Part shown: positions 31,108 to 41,500 of the stretch, one piece after another
Numbering within the stretch: position 1 is the stretch's first letter
How the letters are laid out: each line of letters starts with the position of its first letter
NCBI GenBank assembly: GCA_033344915.1
Contig: JAWPML010000001.1
Span: 3,676,263-3,740,262 of the forward strand
Reading direction: 5' to 3'
From: Acidimicrobiales bacterium
GTDB lineage: Bacteria; Actinomycetota; Acidimicrobiia; Acidimicrobiales; Aldehydirespiratoraceae
Length of the DNA: 64,000 nt
Made by a program: the position numbers and the translations under genes
The notes under the pieces: model-generated
Databases searched by the model: none
What the model was told of the DNA's origin: nothing
The model's input: the letters and a program-made list of their open reading frames with translations, nothing else

Positions 31108-33792
31108 TCAGACGAGGGTCTCGAGCCGGCGGGCGGCGAAGGCCACGGCGTCGGGGAGATCCATCAGCAGGGCGCGGAGCTCGAGCCGTTCGGCCTCCTC
31201 CGGGCCGGCGGCATCGAGGGCGGCGGCGATGCGATCGGCGAGTTCGTGGCGCTCGTCGTTCAGCAGCGGCATCACGAAATCGGCCGCGGCGGCGGCCCGG
31301 TCGAGCAGGAGCATCGCATCCGTGTCGCCGGCTTCACCGAGGACGAGGGCGCCGAGTCGGATCGCGTGCCAGGCGTGGGACTTGTGTCCGACCCGCATCC
31401 ACAGGTCGAGCAGTTCGCACAGCTGGGTCGCGGCATCGGCGGTGTCACCCGCGCGTCGACGGGTCGAGGCGAGACTCGACTGCGACATCGCCATCACCCA
31501 GCGGTTGTCGACGGCCCGCGCGACGGTGATCGCCTCGGTCAGACAGGACGCCGCGTACTCGTGGTCGAGCTGCTCCGCCGCCGTGCCGAGCGCGAAGAGC
31601 GACCAGGCGATCGACGAGGCGTTGTCGGCCTTGCGGGCCAGCTTGAGCGCGCCGGCCGCACTGCTGCGGGCCTCGTCGGTGACCCCGGCCATGCTCTGCG
31701 CGAGCGACGAGAGCACCATCGTGTTCGCGACCCAGTAGGGCTCGCCGGTGGCCTTCGACGCCTCGACGAGTTCGTCGAACACGCGATCGATCGGATGGCG
31801 GGTCTCGGCGTAGACCGCGGAGTTCAGGATCGCGAGGCGGACCGGGAGGGTGTGGCCGACGCCCGAGCGGGTCTCCGCGGCGAGGGCCATTTCCGCGAAT
31901 TCGGCGCCTTTCGCGCCGTCGTCACGCGCCCACGCACCGAGGGACACGATGCCGGCCACGGACGCGAGGAGGGGGTGGTCCGGTGGCGCCATCCGCGACG
32001 CGGCCTCGGCCCAGTCGAAGACCTCGTAGTTGAGACCCATGAACCCGAAGTCCCACAGGGCCTCGGCGATCGCGAGGGTCGCGTCGTGGTCGCCGTTGGC
32101 CTCCGCTCGGGAGAACGCGGCGCGCAGGTTGTCGAGGTCGGCATCGAGCCGGCGGGCCCAGAGCTTCTCCTCCTTGCCCCGCTTCGCCTTGCCGCCCGTG
32201 AGGGCGAGTCGTGTCATCAGCGCGGCATGGGCGTCGAGCAGCTGATCGGCCTGGTCCCCATCGAGCCGGGACCGCAGGTGGAGACGGATCGGCTCCAGGA
32301 TCTGGAAGCGCGTGGTGTTGGCCGTGTGCTCGGTGCGGATCAACGACTGGTCGCAGAGCCGCACGAGGATCGGCTGCACCGTGGCCCGGCCGTCGGCGCC
32401 GGTCAGCTCGGCGATCGCGTCGGCGGTGAACCCGCCCACGAACACGGACGCGGCGAAGAGCATGCGCCGATGGTCCGCGGGGAGCGCGTCGATGCTCCAC
32501 GACACCGTCTCGTCGAGTGAGACCACGGGAAGGTCACCGGCATCGACGGCGCGCATCGACCCCAGGACCTCGCTCGGCGTCTGGGTGACGGACGCGGCGG
32601 CGGCCAACTCGATCGCCATCGGCAGGCCGTCCAACTTCTCGCAGAGCTCCGTGATGGCCGGGTCGCGAAGGGTCTCCTCGCTCGCCCCGGCGGCGACCGC
32701 GAAGTGGTGGAAGAGCTGGTCGGCGTGGGAGTCCGGGCCCGTCCCGAGCGGTTCGAGGCGGAAGACCGTCTCGCCGGCGGTGCCGACCGGGGAGTTCCGG
32801 GTGGCCAGGATCGTGATGCGTCGGCACCGGGCGACGACCTCGTCGAGGAGCGGGGCGACCACGCCGGCGTCCTGTTCGCAGTTGTCGACGACGAGCAGCA
32901 CCTCGAGATTGTTCGTCGCCTCCACGATGGCGGTCACGATGTCGACATCGGCGCGGGGTTCGACGTCGAGCGCGGCCGCGATGGCGACGCTGATGTCGTC
33001 GGCGCCGACGCCGGCGAGCCGGCACAGGCGAGCGCCGTTCGCGTAGCCGTCGCGCCGGAGATTCGCGACGTCGATGGCGAGGCGGGACTTCCCCACACCC
33101 GGCGAGCCGATCACCGTGACCATGGGGTGCTCACCGATGAGGCGACCGAGCTGCACGATCTCGTCGTCGCGGCCGATCGGCCGGGAGGGCGGCGCGGGCA
33201 GGGGGGCGGGACCCATCTCCTTCGAGCGCAGGCGGGGAAACTCGGCGGGGAGCCCGGGACCGCCGACCTGGTGGATGCGGATCGGCTCGGCGAAGTCCCG
33301 CAGGCGATGCATGCCGAGATCGGTCAGGGCGAGCGGCGCCGGCACCTGACCGGCGAGGAGCCCGGCGGCCACATCGGACACGAGGATCTGACCGCCATGG
33401 CCGGCCGCGTGCAACCGGGACGCGAGGTTGACGCCGCGACCGTGGTACTCGTCGCCCCGCTTGAACACGGGGCCCGAATGGATGCCCATGCGCACGGGTA
33501 GCTCCGCGATGGAACCCCAGGGCTCGGTGAGCAGCGCCCGTTGCGACTCGACGGCGGCGGCCAGCGCGTCGTGGGCCGAGGCGAACCCGCCGACGACGCC
33601 GTCGCCGGTCTTGCCGATGAGCACGCCCTTGTGATCGGCGATCGCCGTCTCGAGGATGGCGTCGTGGCGGCCGATGACGGCCACCATCTCGGCCGGATGC
33701 CGTTCCCACAGGCCCGTGCTGCCCTCGATGTCCGTGAACAGGAAGGTCAGATCGACGGGTTCTCCCTCGATGACCGGCCCGGCTGCGTTCAC
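31108..33792 (-). CDS. Adenylate/guanylate cyclase - NB-ARC ATPase - TPR regulator
   Basis: This 894-aa protein has a class III nucleotide cyclase domain (~12-185; FLFTDIEGSTGLWE and GKTGDGVVGGF carry the two metal Asp residues), then a STAND/NB-ARC ATPase (Walker A VIGSPGVGKSRLAI ~227; Walker B LLVVDNCEQ ~300; GLPMAIELAAAAS), then TPR-like repeats to the end. It should sense a signal and make a cyclic nucleotide. No C-terminal DNA-binding domain is seen. The GTG at 33792 is supported by TAGGGT 7 nt upstream; the ATG at 33984 would cross that promoter. It converges on the conflict cassette with a 21-bp gap. Confidence 0.85.
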   Translation of the reverse strand: MNAAGPVIEGEPVDLTFLFTDIEGSTGLWERHPAEMVAVIGRHDAILETAIADHKGVLIGKTGDGVVGGFASAHDALAAAVESQRALLTEPWGSIAELPVRMGIHSGPVFKRGDEYHGRGVNLASRLHAAGHGGQILVSDVAAGLLAGQVPAPLALTDLGMHRLRDFAEPIRIHQVGGPGLPAEFPRLRSKEMGPAPLPAPPSRPIGRDDEIVQLGRLIGEHPMVTVIGSPGVGKSRLAIDVANLRRDGYANGARLCRLAGVGADDISVAIAAALDVEPRADVDIVTAIVEATNNLEVLLVVDNCEQDAGVVAPLLDEVVARCRRITILATRNSPVGTAGETVFRLEPLGTGPDSHADQLFHHFAVAAGASEETLRDPAITELCEKLDGLPMAIELAAAASVTQTPSEVLGSMRAVDAGDLPVVSLDETVSWSIDALPADHRRMLFAASVFVGGFTADAIAELTGADGRATVQPILVRLCDQSLIRTEHTANTTRFQILEPIRLHLRSRLDGDQADQLLDAHAALMTRLALTGGKAKRGKEEKLWARRLDADLDNLRAAFSRAEANGDHDATLAIAEALWDFGFMGLNYEVFDWAEAASRMAPPDHPLLASVAGIVSLGAWARDDGAKGAEFAEMALAAETRSGVGHTLPVRLAILNSAVYAETRHPIDRVFDELVEASKATGEPYWVANTMVLSSLAQSMAGVTDEARSSAAGALKLARKADNASSIAWSLFALGTAAEQLDHEYAASCLTEAITVARAVDNRWVMAMSQSSLASTRRRAGDTADAATQLCELLDLWMRVGHKSHAWHAIRLGALVLGEAGDTDAMLLLDRAAAAADFVMPLLNDERHELADRIAAALDAAGPEEAERLELRALLMDLPDAVAFAARRLETLV

Positions 33793-33799
33793 GGGCCGA

Positions 33800-33805
33800 A
33801 CCCTA
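33800..33805 (-). promoter_or_regulatory. -10 element (TAGGGT) of the cyclase/NB-ARC gene
   Basis: TAGGGT ends 7 nt before the GTG at 33792. Confidence 0.5.
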
Positions 33806-33926
33806 CTTCCTGCGCGAAAAGTGGTCCCAATGTGACGGTGGGGCGGCCAGGCTGACGAGATCCGAGAATCCTGCATCACGTGTAGCGCGTTCCACCGGGT
33901 CGCCGGTCTGCAAGGTTGAGAGGCAG

Positions 33927-34367
33927 ATGTCAGGCGATTTCGACGAGTTCGTGAGGGAGGTCGAGCCGGTGTTGCGACGCGCACTGAGTGGGTGCATGCC
34001 CCGTGATCAGGTCCATGACGGGCTCGCCGAGGCCTTCGCCTACGCGTGGGAGCACTGGGACGAGATGGACGACGTCGAGCGGCCGGTCGGGTACCTCTAC
34101 CGCGTGGCGCAGTCGAAGACCCGCCGCCGCAAGCAGGGGTTCCTGCCGTGGAACGGCGACAACGCGATCCCGGACGTCGAGCCCGAGCTCGTTCCCGCGC
34201 TCGCCTCGCTTCCGGCGAGCCAGAGGACCGCCGTCTGGCTCGTCACCGCCTGTGGTTGGTCACAGGTCGACGCCGCGGACGCGATGGGCATCACCCCGTC
34301 CACGGTCAGCACGCATGTCGCTCGTGGCCTCGACAGCATTCGTGCCTCGCTGGGGGCCAACGCATGA
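33927..34367 (+). CDS. ECF-type RNA polymerase sigma factor
   Basis: This 146-aa protein fits a short ECF sigma factor. Region 2 is degenerate (VHDGLAEAFAYAWEHWDEM; RPVGYLYRVAQSKTRRRKQ). Region 4 is good: LPASQRTAVWLVTACGWSQV then ADAMGITPSTVSTHVARGL. It should direct polymerase to an unknown stimulon. GAGAGG precedes the ATG. It overlaps the next gene by 4 bp (ATGA), the usual arrangement for a sigma factor and its membrane regulator. It is divergent from the cyclase gene across 134 bp. Confidence 0.85.
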   Translation: MSGDFDEFVREVEPVLRRALSGCMPRDQVHDGLAEAFAYAWEHWDEMDDVERPVGYLYRVAQSKTRRRKQGFLPWNGDNAIPDVEPELVPALASLPASQRTAVWLVTACGWSQVDAADAMGITPSTVSTHVARGLDSIRASLGANA

Positions 34368-36307
34368 TCGACCCGACCGAACAGCTGCGCCGGCTCGCCG
34401 AGGCCCGAGCCGAGCAGGTCGACCCCTTCACCGTCGACGAGCTCGAGCGGCCCGATCCCGAACGGCAGGGCGCGGTCGTCCTCCCGTTCATCGCCCGGCG
34501 TTGGCCGGCCGCGGTGGCCGCCGGGCTGCTCGCGATCGTCGCCCTCGGCGCCGGTCTGTTCGCGACGTTCGGCGGCTCGTCCCCACCCGCCGATGACGTG
34601 TTCGCGGCGGGTCCCGATGTCGATCTCGACACGCCGTCCACCGTGCTCGACGAGGTGGTCCTGCCCGACGTCGTCGACCTCCCGGCGGACGAGGCGGCCG
34701 CCGAGCTGTCCGAACTCGGCCTCGACCCGACCTTCGACGTGCTCTTCGTGGCTCCCGGCGACGACCGGCTCGGTCGGGTCGTGGCCATGAGCCTTCCCGA
34801 AGGCATGACCGTGCCGGCCGGCGAGACCATCGAGCTCCAGGTCGCCCGGCTCGCGCCGACGTCGCTGTCCGCCGATGCCTGTCAACGGCCCGCCCACCTG
34901 CTCGGCACCTTCGATGACGACCGGCTGCTCGACGCCGTCCACCCCCGTTTCCTGGGCGACACCATCACCGAGGTGGAGGTGTGCACCGCGGCGGGATCGC
35001 GCCCGGTCGTCTACGACCTCGGGTTCCGCCGGCTGGCGGGCGTGCACGATCTCGACGGCAACGGCACGGACGAGATCGTCGGTCCGCTCGATGACGCCGA
35101 GACGATCTGGCAGGTGCTGGCGATGGACGGCGGCGAGGTCGTGCGGATCGACACCGTGCTCCCCTTCGGGCCCCAGGCCGGCGGCCCCGTCCACGACTGG
35201 TGGGGTTGCCAAGCGTTCGCCGACTCCGGTCTGGAGCGGCTCGCGATCGGCACCTGGGAGGACCAGGGCGACACGATCTCGTGGGAGCTCACGGAGTTCA
35301 ACATCGTCGGAGCGGCGCTCGTCGCGGGGGCGACGGAGCGCAGCTCGGGTCCGGCGAGCGACGGCCTCCCCGGACGGGATCGCTGTGAACCCCGTCCCGC
35401 GGACGTGGCGCCGGCCTGCCCGATCGTCGAGCTGAACGTCGCAGTGGTCGGCGACCTCGACGGCGACGGACGTGACGACATCGTCTCGCCCCGTGACGAT
35501 CTCGTCTGCTGGGGCGACGGCCTGGTGCGGGCGATCGGGCCGGCCGCGGCGACGGCGGAGATCTGGTTCCTCGACGACATCGAGGACGACGGGCGGCTCG
35601 AGCTGTTCCTCGGTTCGACCACCTACGAGTCCACCTCCGCCCGGCCGTACGCGGTCAACGAGAATCGTGGGTTCGTGCCTGCCGCCGATGCCGACTGCTG
35701 CACGCAGAACCTTCCCCGCCAGATCCTCCCGGAGGACACCGAGTTCGTCGGCCGATGGTTCTCCTGTGTCGCGGCCTCGGCGCTCGGCCCGGCCGAACTG
35801 ATCGGCGGCACGTTCCGCCACCCGGGCGACGGCTCGGTGGAATGGACGATCGACGTCGGCTCGCGGGCCGATCCCGAGCTCGTCCACCGGTCACAGGTCG
35901 GCGACCCCCGCAGCATCGACGCCTGGCGTCCGGGCAACGGCTGCCGGGGTTCGTCGCCGGTGTGGCGTGCGCCGGCGGCGATCGAGTTCGCCGACGACGG
36001 CTCGGTGCGCCCCGACACCGTGGCGGCGTTCAACGCATGGACGGCCGGCGACGATCTGGACCGGCGCTTCGTCCGGCTGCGCGAGGCGCTGCGGGTGAGC
36101 GAGAGCATCCGGCAGGGCGAGACCTACCGCGAGGACCTCACCGCCGGCACCATCGAGATCACGGATCTGCGGGACGACTCGGTCGGCACGGTGCGCTACA
36201 CGTTCGCGTTCGACGAGGCCGGCCGCGATCTGCTGTCGGTCGACCAGCAGTGGGCCTGTCAGCCCGGTCGGGGCCACGAGGACTACGGCACGGAGCCGTG
36301 CGTATGA
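34364..36307 (+). CDS. Membrane protein with PASTA and FG-GAP-like domains, likely anti-sigma/sensor
   Basis: This 647-aa protein has a cytoplasmic N-terminus (~1-45), one TM (~47-70, AAVAAGLLAIVALGAGLFAT), a PASTA-type module (~97-165; LPDVVDLPADEAAAELSEL, LPEGMTVPAGETIELQV), and a long exported region with at least two FG-GAP-like calcium loops (HDLDGNGTDEIVG, VGDLDGDGRDDIVS). PASTA domains bind muropeptides or beta-lactams, so a cell-wall stress sensor is plausible. Coupling to the sigma factor makes it the likely anti-sigma partner, though the cytoplasmic part lacks a recognisable ZAS motif. It overlaps the next gene by 4 bp. Confidence 0.75.
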   Translation: MIDPTEQLRRLAEARAEQVDPFTVDELERPDPERQGAVVLPFIARRWPAAVAAGLLAIVALGAGLFATFGGSSPPADDVFAAGPDVDLDTPSTVLDEVVLPDVVDLPADEAAAELSELGLDPTFDVLFVAPGDDRLGRVVAMSLPEGMTVPAGETIELQVARLAPTSLSADACQRPAHLLGTFDDDRLLDAVHPRFLGDTITEVEVCTAAGSRPVVYDLGFRRLAGVHDLDGNGTDEIVGPLDDAETIWQVLAMDGGEVVRIDTVLPFGPQAGGPVHDWWGCQAFADSGLERLAIGTWEDQGDTISWELTEFNIVGAALVAGATERSSGPASDGLPGRDRCEPRPADVAPACPIVELNVAVVGDLDGDGRDDIVSPRDDLVCWGDGLVRAIGPAAATAEIWFLDDIEDDGRLELFLGSTTYESTSARPYAVNENRGFVPAADADCCTQNLPRQILPEDTEFVGRWFSCVAASALGPAELIGGTFRHPGDGSVEWTIDVGSRADPELVHRSQVGDPRSIDAWRPGNGCRGSSPVWRAPAAIEFADDGSVRPDTVAAFNAWTAGDDLDRRFVRLREALRVSESIRQGETYREDLTAGTIEITDLRDDSVGTVRYTFAFDEAGRDLLSVDQQWACQPGRGHEDYGTEPCV

Positions 36308-36576
36308 GTTGGGCCCGCCGCCTCCGCTACGAGTTGTCGGCGATGGCGTTCGTCGTGCTGCTCGCCGCCGTGTCCGTCGTCGCCACGTTCGGCTCGGCCC
36401 GCGATGGCGACCTCGTGTTCTGCCGCCTCGTGGACGGATCGGTCGTCGTCGGTGTCACCACCGACTGTGCGGCCGCGGTCGCCGACGGGACGATCACCGG
36501 CATGTCGCAATTCCCCTCCAGGGTGTCGGTGATCGGCCCGTCGTCATTCGACGAGCCGGTCGAGGTCCGGGGCTGA
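36304..36576 (+). CDS. Small exported or membrane protein in the sigma operon
   Basis: This 90-aa protein has an N-terminal hydrophobic segment (~13-32, AMAFVVLLAAVSVVATFG) after basic residues, then a short extracytoplasmic part with Cys residues (VFCRLVDGS, VTTDCAAAV). It overlaps the sensor stop by 4 bp (ATGA), so it is third in the sigma operon. Family unknown; a signal-anchor or secreted peptide partner of the sensor is possible. Confidence 0.7.
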   Translation: MSWARRLRYELSAMAFVVLLAAVSVVATFGSARDGDLVFCRLVDGSVVVGVTTDCAAAVADGTITGMSQFPSRVSVIGPSSFDEPVEVRG

Positions 36577-36581
36577 GCGGG

Positions 36582-38447
36582 TCAGCCCCGCTCGGCCCGG
36601 ACCAGCGTCTCGTAGAGCTCCTCGTAGAGTCCGCCGCCGTGGCGGAGTTCGTCGTGGGTGCCCTTCTCGACGATGCGCCCGTCGTCGAGCACGACGATCA
36701 CGTCCGCATCGGTGATGGTCGAGAGCCGATGGGCGATCACGAGGGACGTCCGCCCCTGCAACGCATGGGCGAGCGCCTCCTGCACGTGTGATTCGTTCTC
36801 GGTGTCGAGATGGCTTGTCGCTTCGTCGAGCACGACCACGGCCGGGTCCTTGAGCAGCATGCGGGCGATGGCGAGCCGCTGCTTCTCGCCGCCCGACAGG
36901 CGGTACCCACGCTCGCCGACGATGGTGTCGTAGCCCTCCGGGAGCGCGTCGATCACCTCGTGGATCCGGGCGGCCGTGCACGCGGCGCGGATCTCGTCGT
37001 CCGTCGCGCCGGGGCGGGCGTAGCGGAGGTTGGCCAGCACCGTGTCGTGGAAGAGGTGCGGGTCCTGGCTGACCACGCCGATGGCGCGTCGCAACGAGTC
37101 CTGGGTGACCGAGCGGACGTCACGACCGTCGACGAGGATCGCGCCCTCGGTGACGTCGTAGAGGCGGGGGACGAGCGAGGTGAGGGTGGTCTTGCCCGCA
37201 CCGGACGGTCCGACGATGGCGACCATCTGGCCGGGCTCGATGGTGAGGTCGATGTTGCGCAGCACGTCGTCGACCGAGGCGGTGGACTCGTTGCCGCCGA
37301 GCGACTCCGGCGTGCCCTCTGCCGGATCGGGGTAGCGGAACGTGACGCCGTCGAAGCGGACCGCGCCGCGGGGGTTCTCCAGCGGTTCGGCATCGGGCGC
37401 GTCGGTGACCGCGTTCGGTGCGTCGAGCACCTCGAACACGCGCTCGAAGGAGACGAACGCCGTCATGATGTCGACCCGCGCGTTCGAGAGGCTCGTGAGC
37501 GGCATGTAGATCCGCACGGTGTAGAGGCCGAGGGCGACGAGGGTGCCCGCCGTGATGTCCCGGTCGATCACCAGGTGGCCGCCCAGCCAGTAGACGATCG
37601 CGGTGCCGATCGCGCCGACGAGGGTGAGCGCGACCACGAACACGCGGCTGTACATGGCGCTGCGCACGCCGATGTCGCGGACCCGCCCGGCCCGCTCGGC
37701 GAAGTCGTCCGCCTCGGCGTCGTGGCGACCGAAGAGCTTCACGAGGAGGGCGCCGGCGACGTTGAACCGTTCGGTCATCGTGTTGTTCATCGAGGCATTG
37801 ACGTTCATGCCTTCGCGGGTGATCTCCTGGAGGTTCGAGCCGACCCGGCGCGCCGGGAGGACGAACACCGGCAGGATCACGATGGCGATGAGGGTGAGCC
37901 GCCACTCGAGGATCAGCATCGCGATGAGCGTGCCGCCGAGTGTGATGACGTTGCCGACGACCGTGCCCAGCGTGCCGGTGAAGGCCCGTTGCGCCCCGAT
38001 CACGTCGTTGTTGAGCCGGCTGATCAGCGTTCCCGTCTGGGTGCGGGTGAAGAACGCGAGCGGCATCCGTTGCACATGGTCGAAGAGACGCACCCGGAGA
38101 TCGAAGATCAGCCCTTCACCGATGCGCGACGAGAGCCAGCGCTCGACGAGGGACAGCGCCGCCTCGCCGACCGCGGCGATCACCATGATGATGAACAAGG
38201 TGTTGAGGTAGGACCCGTTGTCGTCGACGATCGCGACGTCGAAGACCTTGCGGATCAGCAGGGGCGGGAGCAGGCCCAGGAACGTGGCCACGACGATCGT
38301 GCCGACGAAGAGCACGATGTGGCGGCGATAGGGCTGCGCGAAGCCGTAGACCCGGCGCCGGGTCTCCCGGTTGATCGAGGCGTCGGCGACACCCGAGCGG
38401 TCGGCGGACATCGAGTGCATGATCTGAAACGGGCTCGGTCCGGTCAT
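36582..38447 (-). CDS. ABC exporter, fused permease and ATPase (half-transporter)
   Basis: This 621-aa half-transporter has an N-terminal six-helix exporter domain (~35-330; PYRRHIVLFVGTIVVATFLG, TQTGTLISRLNNDVIGAQ) and a C-terminal ATPase with Walker A GPSGAGKTT (~412), signature LSGGEKQRL (~517), Walker B VVVLDEATS (~534) and the H loop. It should work as a homodimer, probably exporting lipids or drugs (MsbA/lipid exporter type); substrate unknown. The ATG at 38447 is supported by TAGGCT 6 nt upstream. No partner half-transporter is adjacent. It converges on the sigma operon with a 5-bp gap. Confidence 0.9.
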   Translation of the reverse strand: MTGPSPFQIMHSMSADRSGVADASINRETRRRVYGFAQPYRRHIVLFVGTIVVATFLGLLPPLLIRKVFDVAIVDDNGSYLNTLFIIMVIAAVGEAALSLVERWLSSRIGEGLIFDLRVRLFDHVQRMPLAFFTRTQTGTLISRLNNDVIGAQRAFTGTLGTVVGNVITLGGTLIAMLILEWRLTLIAIVILPVFVLPARRVGSNLQEITREGMNVNASMNNTMTERFNVAGALLVKLFGRHDAEADDFAERAGRVRDIGVRSAMYSRVFVVALTLVGAIGTAIVYWLGGHLVIDRDITAGTLVALGLYTVRIYMPLTSLSNARVDIMTAFVSFERVFEVLDAPNAVTDAPDAEPLENPRGAVRFDGVTFRYPDPAEGTPESLGGNESTASVDDVLRNIDLTIEPGQMVAIVGPSGAGKTTLTSLVPRLYDVTEGAILVDGRDVRSVTQDSLRRAIGVVSQDPHLFHDTVLANLRYARPGATDDEIRAACTAARIHEVIDALPEGYDTIVGERGYRLSGGEKQRLAIARMLLKDPAVVVLDEATSHLDTENESHVQEALAHALQGRTSLVIAHRLSTITDADVIVVLDDGRIVEKGTHDELRHGGGLYEELYETLVRAERG

Positions 38448-38453
38448 CGGGCG

Positions 38454-38459
38454 AGCCTA
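38454..38459 (-). promoter_or_regulatory. -10 element (TAGGCT) of the ABC exporter
   Basis: TAGGCT ends 6 nt before the ATG at 38447. Confidence 0.5.
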
Positions 38460-38524
38460 CGAGCCGGGTCGGACACCGCGTTTCGTCTCGACGGGCGACG
38501 GTGGTCACTGATAGTGGTATCGGG

Positions 38525-41500
38525 ATGCGTGGACGGTGGTTTCTCGGGGTGTTCCTTGTCGCGGCGATGCTCGCGGCCCTACCGGTCGTGGAGAACGACG
38601 ATGCGGCGGCCGGAGCCCCGGATCCCTGGCTTCAGGCACCGAACTTCGACGTACGGGGCGGTCTCGAGCAGATCTTCATCACCGACGCGACGGCGGGTGA
38701 CCCGGTCGCGCTCGCGCGCTGGGTGATCGACGGTGGCACGATCGCCGGCATCGAGCTCGCCGGATCCTCGGTGATCGACGATCAGGGCAGCGCCATGTTC
38801 CGTGAGCTCACGCCCGGCATCTACCTCGTAGCCACGGGGGGCACGGTCGCCTGGAGTGTGGAGGTCGGCGCGACGGCCGGATCGACGCCCGATCAGGCGT
38901 TCTACGACGGTCAGTCGATCGACGAGGGCTTCACCTACATCGAGACCCGCGACGGCACGACGCTGTCGGCCTATGTCGTGCTTCCGGGGCCGGTGGAGGA
39001 CGGTCCGTACCCGACCGTCATCGAGTACTCCGGCTACAACCCGTCCGACCCGTACTCCGGGATCGGTGGGCTCGACGCGTCCGCGTTGTGCGGCACCTTC
39101 CCGACCCTGTGCAAGGCCCCGGCCCAGCCGGGGTCCCAGCTCGCCGGGCTGTTCGGCTACGCCACGGTCGGTGTCAACGTGCGGGGCACCGGGTGTTCGG
39201 GCGGCGCCTACGACTTCTTCGAGACGATGCAGGTCCTCGACGGCTACGACGTGATCGAGGCGGTCGCCGCCCAGCCGTGGGTCAAGGACAACGAGGTCGG
39301 CATGGTGGGCCTGTCGTACCCGGGCATCTCGCAGTTGTTCGTCGCCCAGTCCAACCCGCCCAGCCTCGCCGCCATCACCCCGCTGAGCGTCTACGGCGAC
39401 ACCGGCACGGGCATCCTCTCGCCCGGCGGGATGCTCAACACCGGCTTCGCCACGTCGTGGGCCGACCAGGTGCTCCGCAACGCCGAGCCCTACGGCACCG
39501 GTTGGGTGCGGCGGGCCATCGACGAGGGCGACACGGAGTGCGACGACAACCAGCAGCTCCGCCTGCAGAACGTCGACGCCACCGCCAAAGCGCGGGCCAA
39601 CCCCTACTACACCGACGAAGTCGCAGGGCCGCTGGACATCCGTCGCTTGGCCCCTGACATCGAGGCTGCGGTGCTGATGGCCTCCGCGTTCCAGGACGAG
39701 CAGACCGGGCCGAGCTTCGGCGACCTGCTGGGCAACTTCGACTCGGCCGAGTCGATCAAGCAGATCATCTACAACGGCCTGCACGCCGACGGGTTCAGCC
39801 CGCAGATCCTGGCCGAGTGGGCCGCGTTCCTCGACATCTACATCTCGAAGGAGGTGCCGGCCAACGATCCGGCGCTGAGCCTCGTGGTCCCGGTGTACAC
39901 CGCGGGCGTTTTCGGGAGTGGCATCCCGTTGCCCGAGAACCGCTTCGCCGGCGTGGCGACTCATGCCGAGGCGAAGGCGATCTGGGAGGGCGAGCCGGAG
40001 ATCCGGATCCTCATGGAGAACGGTGCCGGTGGTGACCCGTACCTCCCGATCGCCGCGTGGGAGCACGAGACGACGCAGTGGCCGCCGACCGGCACCGAGG
40101 CGTACCGACTCGACTTCCTCGCCGAGGGCGCGCTCGTCGACAAGGGTGCCGATGCCCCCGGCACGGGGGTCGCGATCCATCCGAACCCGGCCGTCAGCCA
40201 GACCCGTTGGTGGGTGGGTGGCGACATCTGGAAGAACCCGGTGGTCGAGTGGACACCGCAGGAGACCGGCGAGAACGCCCGGTTCCAGACCGCGCCGCTC
40301 GAGCAGGACCTCGTGATGGCGGGCACGGCCTCGGTCGATCTCTGGATCTGGTCCGACAGTGACAACGCGGAGCTCGAAGTACTGCTCACGGAGATCCGCC
40401 CCGACGGGCAGGAGGTCCGCGTGCAGACCGGGCTGCTCGAGTGGCAGTACCGCCGCGAGGATCCCAGCTCGACCGAACTCCATCCGATCCAGTACGGCCG
40501 CGAGGAGAACATCGTCCCGCTCACCCCGGGGGTGTGGTCCTACGGACGCATCCAGATCCCGGCGTTCGCCCACGCGTTCCGGGCCGGCTCGTCGATCCGG
40601 CTCACGGTCAACACGCCGGGTGGCGACACCGCCCGCTGGGAGTTCGAGCTCGACGGTCCGGGCGCGGAGGCGACCCATGTCATCGGCACGGGTGAGGGCC
40701 ATCAGTCCTCCGTCGCGTTCCCGGTGGTCAAGGGTCTCGTGCCGCCGACCCCGCTGCCCGCGTGCGACTCGCTGCGGGGTCAGCCGTGCCGTACCGCGCC
40801 GCCGATCGAGAACGTGGTCGTCGACGGCGACTTCTGCCCGCTGTCGTTGTGCCCGCTCCCCGAGACGCTCCACAGCGAACGTCCCTCGGAGTTCGTCGTG
40901 CCGACCGACTACGACCCCACGCGGGAGTATCCGCTGGTGGTCGTGCTCCACGGTTTCGGGGCCTTCGGCGCGATCCAGTCCTTCTATCTCGGCATCACCC
41001 AGCAGGTGGATGAGCGCGACTTCATCCTCGTGCATCCCGACGGCACCGTGAACGCCAACGGCGACCGTTTCTGGGCCTCGGGGGCGTCCTGCTGCGGCGG
41101 TGGCGTGGACGATGTCGGCTACCTCACCGAGCTGATCGACGAGGCGAAGGCGACGTTCAACGTCGACGACGAGCGCGTCTATCTCGTGGGTCACTCGAAC
41201 GGCGGGTTCATGAGCTACACGATGGCGTGTGAGCGCTCGGAGATCGTCACCGCCATCGCGTCGCTGGCCGGGTCGAGCTTCCTCGACGCCGCCGACTGTG
41301 CGCCCCGGACGGACCCGGTGAGCGTCTTGCAGATCCACGGCGACGCGGACACGACCATCGAGTACGACGGCAACGTCTTCTTCCCCAGTGCACCGGACAT
41401 GTTCGCCCGCCACGGTGAGTTCCTCGGTTGCGACCTGGCTGTGACCGGCACCCGGGCGGATCTCGACCTCATGAATGCGGTGCCGGACGCGGAGACGACC

